NCBI RefSeq assembly: GCF_030812475.1
Contig: NZ_JAUSSR010000006.1
Span: 186,001-250,000 of the forward strand
Direction: 5' to 3'
DNA: 64,000 nucleotides
From: Pseudomonas lini
GTDB taxonomy: Bacteria; Pseudomonadota; Gammaproteobacteria; Pseudomonadales; Pseudomonadaceae
Below the pieces are notes generated by a model. It did no database searches. It saw nothing but the letters and a program-made list of their open reading frames with translations, and was not told the DNA's origin. This document shows, piece by piece, positions 17,084 to 26,326 of this stretch; the stretch's first letter is position 1, and the number at the start of each line of letters is the position of its first letter. A program made the translations under genes and the position numbers.

Positions 17084-17980
17084 ATGCTCGCGCGCCTGCT
17101 GTTTTTCTGTGGTCTTTTCCTGGCCTCCACCTCGGTTGTGGCCATGACAATCTACAAGTCCAAAGACGCCAATGGCGTGGTCTCCTACAGCGACCGCCCC
17201 ACGAAGGGCGCGCAGGTGTTCGTGTTTCGCGATCGGATGGTCGAGCACCTCGAGCGTCAGGTGTACCTCGACATCAAGAAGCAGAAGGGCATGGACAGCG
17301 TTTATGTACGCAACGACCTGTATGCCCCGGTCGAGATCGAATTGAGCTTCGCCGGGTTGAACAACGTCAGCGGCGCACCGAGCCGGCCGATCCGCCGGGT
17401 AATGCCGGCACGCAGCAACATTCGCCTGGCGCTGCTCACCGCCACCCAGGCCGGGAAGCCTCTGGTGTATGCCCCAAGGTTCCAGTATTCCCTGGGCGAC
17501 CCCTCAGGAACCACCATGGCCTATCGTTATCCGCTGCCCTGGCGTGGCGGGCCGTTTCGCTTGAGCCAGGGGGCCAATGGTCAATACAGTCACTTCGGTG
17601 CCAAGAGCCGTTACGCCATGGACATCGCCATGCCTGAAGGCACGCCGATCATCGCGGCCCGGGGCGGGGTGGTGGTGAAAACCGAGAACAACCAGACCGG
17701 ACGCGGCACCGACCCCTCGGGCAATTTCGTGCGGGTGCTACACGACGACGCAACCATGGGCGTGTACCTGCACCTCCAGCAAGGGTCGGTGAGCGTTCGC
17801 GAGGGGCAACGGGTCGGGGTGGGGAGTGCGTTGGCGCTATCGGGCAATACCGGCAACAGCAGCGGGCCGCATTTGCATTTCGTGGTGCAGCGCAATACCG
17901 GGATGGGGCTGGTGTCGATTCCGTACCAGTTCAATCAACCGGTGGGGGCGCTGCCCAACTTTGCGTTGGGCAAGCAGTGA
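17084..17980 (+). CDS. M23-family peptidoglycan peptidase, exported
   Basis: A 298-residue protein with a signal peptide (residues 1-20), a DUF4124-like segment (TIYKSKDANGVVSYSDRP) and a C-terminal LytM/M23 domain (about 165-280). Zinc-site motifs are visible: YSHFGAKSRYAMDIAMPEG (His and Asp), VYLHL and the terminal GPHLHFV pair. It probably cleaves peptide crosslinks in the periplasmic cell wall. I use the ATG at 17084; a TTG at 17078 adds two residues. It may be expressed with the preceding regulator but the 244-base gap with a REPIN argues against tight coupling. Confidence 0.9.
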   Translation: MLARLLFFCGLFLASTSVVAMTIYKSKDANGVVSYSDRPTKGAQVFVFRDRMVEHLERQVYLDIKKQKGMDSVYVRNDLYAPVEIELSFAGLNNVSGAPSRPIRRVMPARSNIRLALLTATQAGKPLVYAPRFQYSLGDPSGTTMAYRYPLPWRGGPFRLSQGANGQYSHFGAKSRYAMDIAMPEGTPIIAARGGVVVKTENNQTGRGTDPSGNFVRVLHDDATMGVYLHLQQGSVSVREGQRVGVGSALALSGNTGNSSGPHLHFVVQRNTGMGLVSIPYQFNQPVGALPNFALGKQ

Positions 17981-17999
17981 GGTGTTGCCTGTTCTAACG

Positions 18000-18097
18000 C
18001 CTTCGCGAGCAAGCCCGCTCCCACATTGGTTTTGTGTCGATCACATGAAATTGGCTCGACGCAGATCAAGTGTGGGAGCGGGCTTGCTCGCGAAGGG
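18000..18097. repeat. REPIN, tail-to-tail
   Basis: CGCGAGCAAGCCCGCTCCCACA ... TGTGGGAGCGGGCTTGCTCGCG, with the REP heads pointing outward. Lies between convergent genes and may serve both as a 3' boundary. Confidence 0.9.
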
Positions 18098-18124
18098 ATC
18101 GATGCGATTTGAGCCCGGGACGGC

Positions 18125-19465
18125 TTAATCCAGCATCAACACCTTGGCCAGCACAATCTTCGGCCCTTTCATCTTCTTGATGATGATCCGCAAACCTTCG
18201 ACTTCCAGCACTTCTTCCTCTTCCGGCACCCGTTTCAGGGTTTCGTAGATCAACCCGGCAAGGGTTTCGGCTTCGATGTGGTCCAGGTCGATGCCCAGCA
18301 ACCGTTCAACCTTGAACAGCGGTGTATCGCCCCGCACCAGCAGCTTGCCCGGCTGGTAAGCGAGGATCCCGCGTTCGGCCTTGCGGTGTTCGTCCTGAAT
18401 ATCGCCCACCAGCACTTCCAGCACGTCTTCCATGGTCAGGTAGCCGATGATGTTGCCATCTGCTTCTTCGACCAAAGCGAAGTGCGAGCCACCCTTGCGG
18501 AACTGCTCCAGCAACTGCGACAACGGCAGGTGGCGCGACACGCGCTCCAGTGGCCGCGTGAGTTCGGCGAGGTTGAACGATTCGGGAATGTGGTCCAGGG
18601 CCGCCAGTTCCAGCAGCAGATCCTTGATGTGCAGCAGGCCGACGAATTCCTGGCGATCGCTGTCGTACACCGGATAACGGCTGAACTTGTGGCGACGGAA
18701 CATCGCCAGGATTTCCTTGAGCGGTGCGTTGAACTCCAGTGTCACCAGGTCTTCCCGGGAGTTGGCCCAGTCGACCACTTCCAGCTCGCCCATTTCCACG
18801 GCGGAAGCCAGGACGCGCATGCCCTGGTCGCTCGGGTCCTGGCCACGGCTGGAGTGCAGGATCAGCTTCAGCTCTTCGCGGCTGTAATGGTGCTCATGAT
18901 GCGGGCCGGGCTCACCCTGGCCGGCGATCCGCAGGATCGTGTTGGCGCTGGCGTTGAGCAGGTAAATCGCCGGGTACATGGCCCAGTAGAACAGGTACAG
19001 CGGCACTGCGGTCCACAGCGACAGCAGCTCGGGTTTGCGGATGGCCCAGGATTTCGGCGCCAGCTCGCCAACCACGATGTGCAGGTACGAAATGATGAAG
19101 AACGCGGTGAAGAACGAGACGCCCTTGACCACTTCGGCGGACTCCACGCCAACGGCGCTCAGTACCGGCTCGAGAATGTGGGCGAACGCCGGTTCACCGA
19201 CCCAGCCAAGGCCCAGGGAGGCGAGGGTGATACCCAGTTGGCAAGCCGAGAGGTACGCATCGAGCTGACTGTGTACGGTGCGCAGAATGTGTCCGCGCCA
19301 GCCGTTCTTTTCCGCGATGGCCTCGACCCGGGTCGAGCGCAATTTCACCATGGCGAATTCCGCCGCAACGAAAAAGCCGTTGAGCAAAACCAGGATCAGA
19401 GCAAAAAGAATCATGCCGAAATCGGCGAAGAGTGTCGCGAGGGTCAAGCCAGGGGATGGGTCCAT
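18125..19465 (-). CDS. CNNM/CBS-domain membrane protein (HlyC/CorC family)
   Basis: A 446-residue protein with a DUF21/CNNM domain of four hydrophobic segments (residues about 15-190; VLLNGFFVAAEFAMVKLR and GWVGEPAF are typical), two CBS domains (about 210-335; FSRYPVYDSDRQEFVGLLHI) and a C-terminal CorC_HlyC domain (GDTPLFKVERLLGIDL, about 355-440). Members are linked to Mg/Co efflux; calling it a haemolysin is a historic misnomer. I prefer the ATG at 19465 (MDPSPGLTL); another at 19495 adds ten residues. It lies between an M23 peptidase gene and phoR but no functional link is obvious. Confidence 0.88.
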   Translation of the reverse strand: MDPSPGLTLATLFADFGMILFALILVLLNGFFVAAEFAMVKLRSTRVEAIAEKNGWRGHILRTVHSQLDAYLSACQLGITLASLGLGWVGEPAFAHILEPVLSAVGVESAEVVKGVSFFTAFFIISYLHIVVGELAPKSWAIRKPELLSLWTAVPLYLFYWAMYPAIYLLNASANTILRIAGQGEPGPHHEHHYSREELKLILHSSRGQDPSDQGMRVLASAVEMGELEVVDWANSREDLVTLEFNAPLKEILAMFRRHKFSRYPVYDSDRQEFVGLLHIKDLLLELAALDHIPESFNLAELTRPLERVSRHLPLSQLLEQFRKGGSHFALVEEADGNIIGYLTMEDVLEVLVGDIQDEHRKAERGILAYQPGKLLVRGDTPLFKVERLLGIDLDHIEAETLAGLIYETLKRVPEEEEVLEVEGLRIIIKKMKGPKIVLAKVLMLD

Positions 19466-19588
19466 GATGGGGTTTTGCGGGTTCCGTGTATTCAAAAAGG
19501 GGATGGATGCGGAGCCTGAAGGGCAGGCACAAGTCAGCCAATGTAGCGGCTGACTTGTCGATTGCCTAGTGGCGCGTGCTGGCCGGTA

Positions 19589-20911
19589 TCAGTCGGCGGC
19601 GCTGATGACCCGGGATTTGCTGACCTGGCCCGGCGCAAAATGGCAAGTAAAGGTGCTGCCATGGCCCGGCACGCTGCTGATTTCCATCCGCGCGCGGTGA
19701 CGCAGTAGCACGTGTTTGACGATGGCCAGCCCGAGCCCGGTGCCGCCGGTGTTGGAGTTGCGGCTGGAGTCGACGCGGTAGAAGCGTTCGGTCAGGCGCG
19801 GCAGGTGTTTGCTGTCGATGCCGATCCCGGAATCCTGCACGCTCAGGTGCGCGCCTTGCTCATCGCCCCACCAGCGAATGCGGATATTGCCTTCGGCCGG
19901 GGTGTATTTCACCGCGTTGAACACCAGATTGGAAAACGCACTGCGCAATTCGGCTTCGCTGCCCTTGAGCAGGATGGTCGGGTCGGCTTCCAGGGTGATG
20001 TTCTGGTTTTTCTGGCCGGATAGCTGCTGAGCATCGCTCTTGATCGATTGCAGCAAGCCGTCGATCGCCACCGGCTGGTTATCCGACGGATAGTCAGTGG
20101 CTTCCAGCTTGGCCAGCAGCAGCAAGTCATTAAGCAAGGTCTGCATGCGTCCGCCTTGTTGCTGCATTTGCTGCAAGGCGCGGGACCAGCGCGGGTTCAC
20201 TTCCTCGACATTGTCGAGCAGGGTTTCCAGGTAACCGCAGATGACCGTCAGCGGCGTGCGCAGCTCGTGGGAGACGTTGGCGATGAAGTCTTTGCGCATC
20301 TGCTCCAGCTGATGGATGCGCGTCACATCGCGCACCAGCATCAGGTGTTCGTTGTTGCCATAGCGGGTGATGTACAGCTGAATGCGCAGGCGATCATTGA
20401 TCGGCGAGGGGATTTCCAATGGCTCGGCGTAGCTGTCCTGTTCGAAGTATTCCTTGAAGCGCGGATGGCGCACCAGGTTGGTCACGGGCTGACCGCTGTC
20501 TTGTGGAGTCTTGAGACCGAGCAGGGTTTCGGCGGCGCGGTTCCACCATTCGAGATTGCCGTCGCTGTCGAGCATGATCACCGCGTCTTTCAATGCAGCG
20601 GTGGATTCCTGGACCCGGTCGATCACCGCTTGCAGGCGCCCGCGAACCCGTTGGTCGCGGCGTTGCAGGTGGTAGATGCTGTCGAACACTTCACCCCACA
20701 GGCCATAGCCGTCGGGCGGTGCTTCGTCGGGTTTGTGCAGGCGCAGCCATTCGTGCAGACGCAGCAGTTGCTTGAGGGTCCAGGCCAGGTACAGGCCCAG
20801 GCCCGCTGCGAGGCTCCAGCCGTAATAGCCGGAAATCAGGCCGATCACCAGGCAGGCGGTGACCAGCAGCAGCATGTGGCGGATCAGGGTGCCATGCCAG
20901 TTTTGGTTCAC
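19589..20911 (-). CDS. phoR: Phosphate-regulon sensor histidine kinase
   Basis: A 440-residue inner-membrane kinase. Two close spans lie at residues about 10-45, a PAS domain at about 98-200 (DAVIMLDSDGNLEWWNRAA), then the DHp helix with His215 in FIANVSHELRTPLT, and an HATPase_c domain (N box FSNLVFNAVKYTP, G1 DSGIGID, G2 GGTGLGLAI). It phosphorylates PhoB when phosphate is scarce; PhoU and Pst restrain it. It follows phoB on the same strand, separated by a 116-base repeat-containing gap. Confidence 0.96.
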   Translation of the reverse strand: MNQNWHGTLIRHMLLLVTACLVIGLISGYYGWSLAAGLGLYLAWTLKQLLRLHEWLRLHKPDEAPPDGYGLWGEVFDSIYHLQRRDQRVRGRLQAVIDRVQESTAALKDAVIMLDSDGNLEWWNRAAETLLGLKTPQDSGQPVTNLVRHPRFKEYFEQDSYAEPLEIPSPINDRLRIQLYITRYGNNEHLMLVRDVTRIHQLEQMRKDFIANVSHELRTPLTVICGYLETLLDNVEEVNPRWSRALQQMQQQGGRMQTLLNDLLLLAKLEATDYPSDNQPVAIDGLLQSIKSDAQQLSGQKNQNITLEADPTILLKGSEAELRSAFSNLVFNAVKYTPAEGNIRIRWWGDEQGAHLSVQDSGIGIDSKHLPRLTERFYRVDSSRNSNTGGTGLGLAIVKHVLLRHRARMEISSVPGHGSTFTCHFAPGQVSKSRVISAAD

Positions 20912-20939
20912 TTGAAGCGCGTCCTTGAAGAAAAACAGC

Positions 20940-21022
20940 TTCCAGCCTCAAGCTTCAAGCAGCAAGTTTGAGCGGCTTGGCTTTAGCTTGCCGCTTGAAG
21001 CTTGAAGCTTGCAACTTGTAGC
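20940..21022. repeat. AAGCTTGAAGCTTGCAACTTG-type repeat in the phoB-phoR gap
   Basis: CTTCCAGCCTCAAGCTTCAAGC on the left is inverted relative to GCTTGAAGCTTGAAGCTTGC on the right. Same unit as in the pstB-phoU gap at 14763-14865. Confidence 0.7.
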
Positions 21023-21027
21023 TGCCG

Positions 21028-21717
21028 TTATGCTTTGGTGGAAAACCGGTAGCCGGTACCGCGCACGGTTTGTACCAGATTTTCATAGGCATCGCCGAGG
21101 GCTTTGCGCAGCCGCCGGATATGCACGTCGACGGTACGCTCTTCGACATAGACGTTGCCGCCCCAGACCTGGTCCAGCAATTGACCGCGGGTATAGGCGC
21201 GTTCCTGGTGAGTCATGAAAAACTGCAGCAGGCGGTATTCGGTCGGGCCCATCTCCGCGGGTTTGCCGTCGATGGTCACGCGGTGGCTGATCGGGTCCAG
21301 CAGCAGGCCGCCGATTTCGATCGGCGCTTCACCGTCGGTAGGCCCGGCACGGCGCAACACGGCCTTGAGGCGCGCCACCAGTTCGCGGGGGGAAAAGGGT
21401 TTGGTGATGTAGTCGTCGGCGCCGACTTCCAACCCTTGGATCTTGTTGTCCTCTTCGCCCTTGGCGGTGAGCATGATGATCGGGATGTCCCCGGTCAGCT
21501 CATCGCGCTTGAGGCGGCGGGCCAGTTCGATACCGGATGTGCCCGGCAGCATCCAGTCCAGCAGAATCAGATCCGGCTTGCGGTCGACGATGATCGCGTG
21601 GGCTTGTTGCGAGTTTTCCGCCTCCATGCAATCGTAGCCGGCCATTTCCAACGCAACGGCGATCATTTCGCGAATGGGTGCTTCGTCGTCGACGATCAGA
21701 ATGCTCCTGCCAACCAT
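21028..21717 (-). CDS. phoB: Phosphate-regulon response regulator
   Basis: A 229-residue OmpR-family regulator. The receiver domain has Asp10/Asp11, phospho-acceptor Asp54 (LLDWMLPG), Thr in MLTAKGEE and Lys in [10 protein letters not shown]. The C-terminal winged helix (about 130-229) ends in [15 protein letters not shown] and VRGTGYRF. It activates pst and its own operon by binding Pho boxes, three of which are visible in this window. AGAGGA lies before the ATG. Upstream at 21755-21788 is a Pho box in the correct orientation, so phoBR is probably autoregulated. Confidence 0.97.
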   Translation of the reverse strand: MVGRSILIVDDEAPIREMIAVALEMAGYDCMEAENSQQAHAIIVDRKPDLILLDWMLPGTSGIELARRLKRDELTGDIPIIMLTAKGEEDNKIQGLEVGADDYITKPFSPRELVARLKAVLRRAGPTDGEAPIEIGGLLLDPISHRVTIDGKPAEMGPTEYRLLQFFMTHQERAYTRGQLLDQVWGGNVYVEERTVDVHIRRLRKALGDAYENLVQTVRGTGYRFSTKA

Positions 21718-21754
21718 GCGTTAATCCTCTTGTCATTTAACTGTCTTGCGCCGC

Positions 21755-21788
21755 ATTAGATAACGGAATTATTGCAGTCGTGTGACAG
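21755..21788 (-). promoter_or_regulatory. Pho box and -10 of phoB
   Basis: Read on the minus strand, CTGTCAC-ACGA-CTGCAAT (21788-21771) is followed after ten bases by TCTAAT (21760-21755), 5 of 6 to the -10 consensus. The ten-base gap is the same as at pstS and pstC. A second PhoB-like pair, TTGTCAT-TTAA-CTGTCTT, lies at 21730-21747 on the plus strand, in the wrong orientation for phoB. Confidence 0.65.
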
Positions 21789-21869
21789 TATTTTAGTCGC
21801 CCGGCGATTGTCATGATCCTGGACTAAGCTCTAAGTCCGAATCCTGACAACCACAAAAGGAAGGTTTCC

Positions 21870-22256
21870 ATGAAGCACATCGCTCAATCCTGGAAGGCAT
21901 TGCTGGTCACTGCTGCGCTAACGCTGCCGACAATGGCCTTTGCTGCCGACCCGGGCATGGTTAAAGACGGCATGTTGGTCGACCACAAGGGCATGACGTT
22001 GTACACCTTCGACAATGACACAGGCGGCAAGTCGGCTTGCACCGGCAAGTGCGCAGAAAACTGGCCACCGCTGAAAGCCACCACGGCCGATAAGGCTGAA
22101 GGCAAGTGGACCATCATCAAGCGTGACGATGGCACGATGCAGTGGGCGTTTGATGGCAAGCCGCTGTATTACTTCGTGCAAGACAAGAAACCAGGAGACA
22201 TGACGGGCGACAAGAAAATGGACAAGTGGCACGTCCTTCAAGGGCCGAAGATGTAA
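21870..22256 (+). CDS. Secreted repeat protein (YxxxxD motif family, COG4315-like)
   Basis: A 128-residue protein with a signal peptide (residues 1 to about 25, cut after AFA). Two copies of the secreted-repeat motif appear: GMTLYTFDNDTGGKSACTGK and KPLYYFVQDKKPGDMTGDK, each with aromatic-x4-acidic spacing. A Cys pair in SACTGKCAENWPP is conserved in the family. The function is unknown; it is probably periplasmic. It diverges from phoB; PhoB-like half-sites in the shared gap might make it phosphate-responsive, which is speculative. Confidence 0.82.
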   Translation: MKHIAQSWKALLVTAALTLPTMAFAADPGMVKDGMLVDHKGMTLYTFDNDTGGKSACTGKCAENWPPLKATTADKAEGKWTIIKRDDGTMQWAFDGKPLYYFVQDKKPGDMTGDKKMDKWHVLQGPKM

Positions 22257-22266
22257 GCGCCCTGAA

Positions 22267-22402
22267 CCTGTAGGAGCAAGCTTGCTCGCGATGGACGTGA
22301 ACGATGACGCGGGCTACCTGGAGAAACGCGTCGGCTTCATCGCGTTTATTCAGATCATACGCGTTATCGTTAACCTCCATCGCGAGCAAGCTTGCTCCTA
22401 CA
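22267..22402. repeat. REPIN, long spacer (GTTAACGATAACGC type)
   Basis: Inverted GGAGCAAGCTTGCTCGCGA arms with an enlarged spacer containing CGCGTTATCGTTAAC. Lies between convergent genes. Confidence 0.88.
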
Positions 22403-22432
22403 AAAAGCGGTCAAATGAAGGTGCTATCCGCC

Positions 22433-23323
22433 TCAACGCAACCCGTAATCCAGCACAATCCCCACAAAAATCGCCAACCCGGCCCAATGGTTGTGCAAAA
22501 ACGCCTTGAAGCAACGCATCCGGTCCTTGCCGCGGGTGTACCAGAACTCCCACGCAAAACAGCCCGCCGCCGCCAGCAAGCCCAGATGAAACCAGCCACC
22601 CAGCTCGAATTGCGAACCGGCCAGCAGCAGGCAACCCAGCGCCAAACCTTGCAGGGTCAAGATGATGACCCGGTCCGCCTCACCGAACAGAATGGCCGTG
22701 GATTTCACGCCGATTCTCAAATCGTCATCGCGATCGGTCATGGCGTAATAAGTGTCGTAGCCCACTGTCCACAGCAGGTTGGCGATCCACAGCAACCACG
22801 CCGCGGCGGGCAGTTCGCCGGTTTCGGCTGTGAACGCCATCGGCATCCCCCAGGAGAACGCCGCGCCCAGCACGACCTGCGGGTAATAGGTGTAGCGCTT
22901 CATGAACGGATAACTGAACGCCAACGCCAAGCCACCCAACGAGAGCCAGACCGTGGCCGCGTTGGTGCAGAGCACCAGCAGGAAGCTCACGCCCATCAGC
23001 AGGGCAAAAAATACCAAAGCTTCTCTGGAACTGATCTTGCCGCTCACCAATGGCCGCTGTTCGGTGCGCTTTACATGGCCATCGACCTTGCGATCGGCCC
23101 AATCGTTGATCACGCAACCGCCCGCGCGCGTCAGCACCACGCCGAGGACGAAAATCACCACATTGGTCAGGGACGGCGAGCCTTTCCCTGCAATCCACAG
23201 CGCCCACAGCGTCGGCCACAACAGCAGGTAAATGCCGATGGGCTTGTCCATGCGCGTCAGCTGAATGAAATCCCAGGCCCGAGGATTCACGCGATTCAAG
23301 GACTTGAGCAGGCTCTGGTACAT
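22433..23323 (-). CDS. ubiA: 4-hydroxybenzoate polyprenyltransferase
   Basis: A 296-residue integral membrane enzyme that attaches the polyprenyl tail to 4-hydroxybenzoate in ubiquinone synthesis. Both Asp-rich motifs are present: [10 protein letters not shown] and [13 protein letters not shown], bound to Mg and diphosphate. About eight hydrophobic spans follow a basic N-terminus. Start is the ATG at 23323, whose first base is shared with the last base of the ubiC stop codon, so the two are translationally coupled. The frame is open upstream but lies in ubiC. UbiC makes its substrate. Confidence 0.95.
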   Translation of the reverse strand: MYQSLLKSLNRVNPRAWDFIQLTRMDKPIGIYLLLWPTLWALWIAGKGSPSLTNVVIFVLGVVLTRAGGCVINDWADRKVDGHVKRTEQRPLVSGKISSREALVFFALLMGVSFLLVLCTNAATVWLSLGGLALAFSYPFMKRYTYYPQVVLGAAFSWGMPMAFTAETGELPAAAWLLWIANLLWTVGYDTYYAMTDRDDDLRIGVKSTAILFGEADRVIILTLQGLALGCLLLAGSQFELGGWFHLGLLAAAGCFAWEFWYTRGKDRMRCFKAFLHNHWAGLAIFVGIVLDYGLR

Positions 23324-23886
23324 CAGCAATTCTCCGGATGGGCGCGGGCGGCGTGCCACAAGGTTGGCAGGAAAATCTCGGCCACCAGCACGCTCAGGGC
23401 GCCTCGGTCGAAGCGCGAACGGCGGCCCCATAGTCCGGGCGCTCGGGCGTCTGCCGGCAACCACTCCTGAGGATAGTGGCAAACCTCGATGGCCCGGCGC
23501 TGGAACGCCTGATCGCAAAACAGCAATTCACCCAGGGAACGACTGCCCAGTTCGTCCATGTGCAAACCGTCCCCCTGCAACGCACTGCGCGACGCCACGC
23601 TGCGGGCAAATACCCAGGCTTCGCCATGCCCGCGCAGATACACCTCACGTATCCAACCCTCGCTGCCTTCAGCCAGGTCCAGCGCGGCACATTCGTCGGC
23701 GCGCAACGGCCGCCAGCCTTCGAACAACGGCGTGACACTGAAGCCGTCATTCGACAGACGGGTCAGCCGTCGGGTCAGCGAACCTTCATCGAACAGCCAG
23801 TCGAGGACAGACGTGTCGGGGAGGGGAACCAATCGGCTTTCGGGGAGCCAGAGCGGCGTCGCGCAGGGGGATTTTGAGTGTTGCAC
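23323..23886 (-). CDS. ubiC: Chorismate lyase
   Basis: A 187-residue cytoplasmic enzyme that splits chorismate into 4-hydroxybenzoate and pyruvate, the first committed step of ubiquinone synthesis. [33 protein letters not shown] and GLWGRRSRF segments match the family. It overlaps ubiA by one base. The gene is divergent from the rubredoxin gene, with about 200 bases of non-coding DNA between. Confidence 0.93.
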   Translation of the reverse strand: MQHSKSPCATPLWLPESRLVPLPDTSVLDWLFDEGSLTRRLTRLSNDGFSVTPLFEGWRPLRADECAALDLAEGSEGWIREVYLRGHGEAWVFARSVASRSALQGDGLHMDELGSRSLGELLFCDQAFQRRAIEVCHYPQEWLPADARAPGLWGRRSRFDRGALSVLVAEIFLPTLWHAARAHPENC

Positions 23887-24084
23887 AGTGAGTCATTATT
23901 GGCGGCAAATGAGGCCGCGAGCTTACCATGTCAGTCGGCGATTTTGATTGATCCGCCCCTTCGTTGCGCCGAAGGCTTGCATCTGTCGGGCCCGATCAGT
24001 ACAAAACGCCCCTGAGCCGGACGGCAGCGCTCCAACCATCGACCGTTCGCGCCGGCAAAAGCCTGAATTTGAGGATGTACCTGA

Positions 24085-24252
24085 ATGAAAAAGTGGCAAT
24101 GTGTGGTCTGCGGCCTGATTTACAACGAAGCCGACGGCTGGCCGGATGACGGGATTGCGCCGGGAACACTGTGGCAGGACGTGCCGGAAGACTGGCTGTG
24201 CCCGGATTGCGGCGTGGGCAAGATGGATTTCGAAATGATCGAAATCAACTAA
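24085..24252 (+). CDS. Rubredoxin
   Basis: A 55-residue iron-sulfur electron carrier. The two iron-binding CxxC pairs are intact: [15 protein letters not shown] near the start and [10 protein letters not shown] near the end, with the usual PDDGIAPGT and LWQDVPEDW stretches between. It is too short to be picked by many gene callers. The reductase gene begins 17 bases after its stop, so the pair forms an operon: NADH to reductase to rubredoxin. The final acceptor (a hydroxylase or an oxidative-stress enzyme) is not in the window. Confidence 0.95.
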   Translation: MKKWQCVVCGLIYNEADGWPDDGIAPGTLWQDVPEDWLCPDCGVGKMDFEMIEIN

Positions 24253-24269
24253 GACTGGAGGAGTAAGGA

Positions 24270-25418
24270 ATGAACGCACCTGTCGTGATCGTCGGCACCG
24301 GGCTGGCGGGTTATAACCTGGCCCGGGAGTTTCGCAAACTCGATGGCGAAACTCCGCTGCTACTGATTACCGCAGATGACGGACGCTCCTACTCCAAACC
24401 GATGCTCTCCACCGGCTTCGGCAAGAACAAGGACGCCGATGGCCTGAGCATGGCCGAGCCGGGCACCATGGCCGAGCAGTTGAAGGCCGAAGTGCGTACC
24501 CACACCCGTATCAGCGGCATCGATCCGGGTCACAAGCGCCTGTGGATCGGCGAAGAATCGGTGATCTACCGCGACCTCGTGCTGGCCTGGGGTGCGGAAA
24601 CCGTGCGCGTGCCCATCGAAGGCGATGCAGCTGATTGCGTGTTCCCGATCAACGACCTGGAAGACTATGCCCGCTTTCGCGCGGCAGCCGCGGGTAAGCG
24701 TCGGGTGTTGTTGCTCGGCGCCGGCCTGATCGGTTGTGAATTCGCCAATGACCTGATCCTGGGTGGTTATGAGGTGCAACTGGTTGCACCCTGCGAGCAG
24801 GTGATGCCGACCCTGCTGCACCCGGCAGCCGCCGCGGCGGTCCAGGCCGGCCTGGAAAGCCTCGGCGCACGCTTCCATCTCGGCCCCGTGCTCAACCGTC
24901 TGCAGCGCGTCGCTGACGGGCTCGAAGCGCATCTGTCCGATGGCCAGGTCATTCCTTGCGATGTGGTGGTGTCGGCCATCGGCCTGCGCCCGCGCATCGA
25001 CCTGGCAGCTGCGGCCGGTGTGCAGGTCAATCGCGGGGTGGTGGTCGACCGCCATCTGAAAACCTCCCACGCCAATATCTACGCGCTGGGGGATTGCGCC
25101 GAGGTCGATGGGCTGAATCTGCTGTACGTCATGCCCCTGATGAGTTGTGCGAGAGCGCTGGCACAAACCCTCGCCGGAAAGCCGGTCGCCGTGAGCTACG
25201 GCCCGATGCCGATCACCGTGAAAACACCGGTCTGCCCCTTGGTGGTATCGCCGCCGCCACGGGGTACGGAAGGCGTCTGGACGGTCGAAGGGCAGGGGGC
25301 CGACCTGAAGGTTTTATGCCGCGATGCCGATGGAAAGCTGCTGGGTTATGCCCTGACAGGCGCGGCAGTGATGGAGAAACTGGCACTCAACAAAGAGCTT
25401 CCACCACTGCTGGCGTAA
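24270..25418 (+). CDS. Rubredoxin-NAD(+) reductase
   Basis: A 382-residue FAD flavoprotein that transfers electrons from NADH to rubredoxin. The N-terminal dinucleotide fold [17 protein letters not shown], a second one [18 protein letters not shown], and the FAD-contacting [13 protein letters not shown] are clear. GGAGGAGTAAGG precedes the ATG. Corresponds in kind to rubB/alkT products. Directly downstream of the rubredoxin gene. Confidence 0.93.
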   Translation: MNAPVVIVGTGLAGYNLAREFRKLDGETPLLLITADDGRSYSKPMLSTGFGKNKDADGLSMAEPGTMAEQLKAEVRTHTRISGIDPGHKRLWIGEESVIYRDLVLAWGAETVRVPIEGDAADCVFPINDLEDYARFRAAAAGKRRVLLLGAGLIGCEFANDLILGGYEVQLVAPCEQVMPTLLHPAAAAAVQAGLESLGARFHLGPVLNRLQRVADGLEAHLSDGQVIPCDVVVSAIGLRPRIDLAAAAGVQVNRGVVVDRHLKTSHANIYALGDCAEVDGLNLLYVMPLMSCARALAQTLAGKPVAVSYGPMPITVKTPVCPLVVSPPPRGTEGVWTVEGQGADLKVLCRDADGKLLGYALTGAAVMEKLALNKELPPLLA

Positions 25419-25610
25419 ATACCGGTCGTTCTGTCGGAATCACCCCGCTTTTGCCCCTACAAAGGTCGCGCCGAGACTGGCGCGGCCCTGCCGTGCGTGC
25501 CATCCTCACTCCTGTCTGCCGCAGAGTAGAGCATCTGCGGCACCTTGGGCGCTGTTCCAACGAGAACGGCACGGACATAACAACAAAAAACCGTCAAAGG
25601 GGCTTCACTA

Positions 25611-25886
25611 ATGCGTAAACCAGAACTCGCCGCCGCCATCGCGGAAAAAGCAGACCTCACCAAAGAGCAGGCCAATCGCGTCCTCAATGCCGTTCTCGAA
25701 GAAATCACCGGCGCTCTGCATCGCAAGGACAGCGTCACGCTGGTGGGCTTCGGGACCTTCCTGCAACGCCACCGCGGTGCACGCACGGGCAAGAACCCGC
25801 AAACCGGTGAGCCAGTGAAAATCAAGGCCAGTAATACCGTTGCGTTCAAGCCGGGCAAGTTTTTGAAAGATAGTGTTAATCCATAA
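25611..25886 (+). CDS. hupA: HU-type nucleoid DNA-binding protein
   Basis: A 91-residue HU-family protein. The N-terminal helices (MRKPELAAAIAEKADLTKEQ), the VTLVGFGTFLQRHR strand and the DNA-binding arm RTGKNPQTGEPVKIKA are typical. Such proteins bend and compact DNA as dimers. Pseudomonas has several HU paralogues; the symbol hupA is chosen by neighbourhood memory (next to the rubredoxin reductase) and could be wrong, but the family is certain. A bidirectional terminator follows. Confidence 0.92.
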   Translation: MRKPELAAAIAEKADLTKEQANRVLNAVLEEITGALHRKDSVTLVGFGTFLQRHRGARTGKNPQTGEPVKIKASNTVAFKPGKFLKDSVNP

Positions 25887-25926
25887 TTGCGGCGGGCTCC
25901 CTGCTTAGGGAGAGCCGTATTGAAAG

Positions 25927-25965
25927 AATGGGCATGCCGAGTGAGTCGGGTGCCCATTTTTTTTG
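25927..25965. terminator. Terminator between convergent hup and DUF6124 genes
   Basis: AATGGGCA pairs with TGCCCATT, with an inner CCGA/TCGG stem around GTGAG, followed by a run of Ts after hup. In the reverse direction the T-run is weaker. Confidence 0.85.
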
Positions 25966-25993
25966 CGTTTTTTTGTTGGGGCTTCGCTTGTTT

Positions 25994-26269
25994 CTATGTT
26001 TCGAACGGGGGCTCCACCGGTTCCGTTGAGTCGATGTGATCCAGTGCTCGTTCCACCAGTAGATGCACACCGTCGGCCATTCTGCTGATCGCCAAGGCAA
26101 CGGAACGGCTTCGGCCTTCTACGTCGTCGGCCAGGTAGGCGGCGATGGCGCTGATGGACAGCAGGTCTTCGGAGGCGTTGGCCAAGAGGGCTTCGGTTTG
26201 GATGTCTGGAGAAACGGTGAAAAGATGGCCGTTTCGGGGATTCGGGGGATTGGGTGTTGGTTTGATCAT
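25994..26269 (-). CDS. DUF6124-like small protein
   Basis: A 91-residue protein of a Pseudomonas family I recall as DUF6124 (earlier grouped with DUF3077). Recognisable features are the Pro-rich start (MIKPTPNPPNP), FTVSPDIQTEALLANASEDL, then SRSVALAISRMADGVHLLVE and a closing ERALDH. It is probably helical and cytoplasmic; no function is known. The start ATG at 26269 has no Shine-Dalgarno-like purine run. Its leader, read on the same strand, contains a strong candidate structured RNA (26327-26400). Confidence 0.75.
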   Translation of the reverse strand: MIKPTPNPPNPRNGHLFTVSPDIQTEALLANASEDLLSISAIAAYLADDVEGRSRSVALAISRMADGVHLLVERALDHIDSTEPVEPPFET

Positions 26270-26326
26270 TGGAGTAGTACCGATATTAAGGAGCTAACAC
26301 CAATTCGCTTGCACTTCGAAAGAGGT

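Noticed and set aside
21730..21747. TTGTCAT-TTAA-CTGTCTT as the main phoB Pho box
   Set aside because: The orientation is opposite to phoB and no -10 lies at the right distance toward phoB. The site at 21771-21788 fits better.
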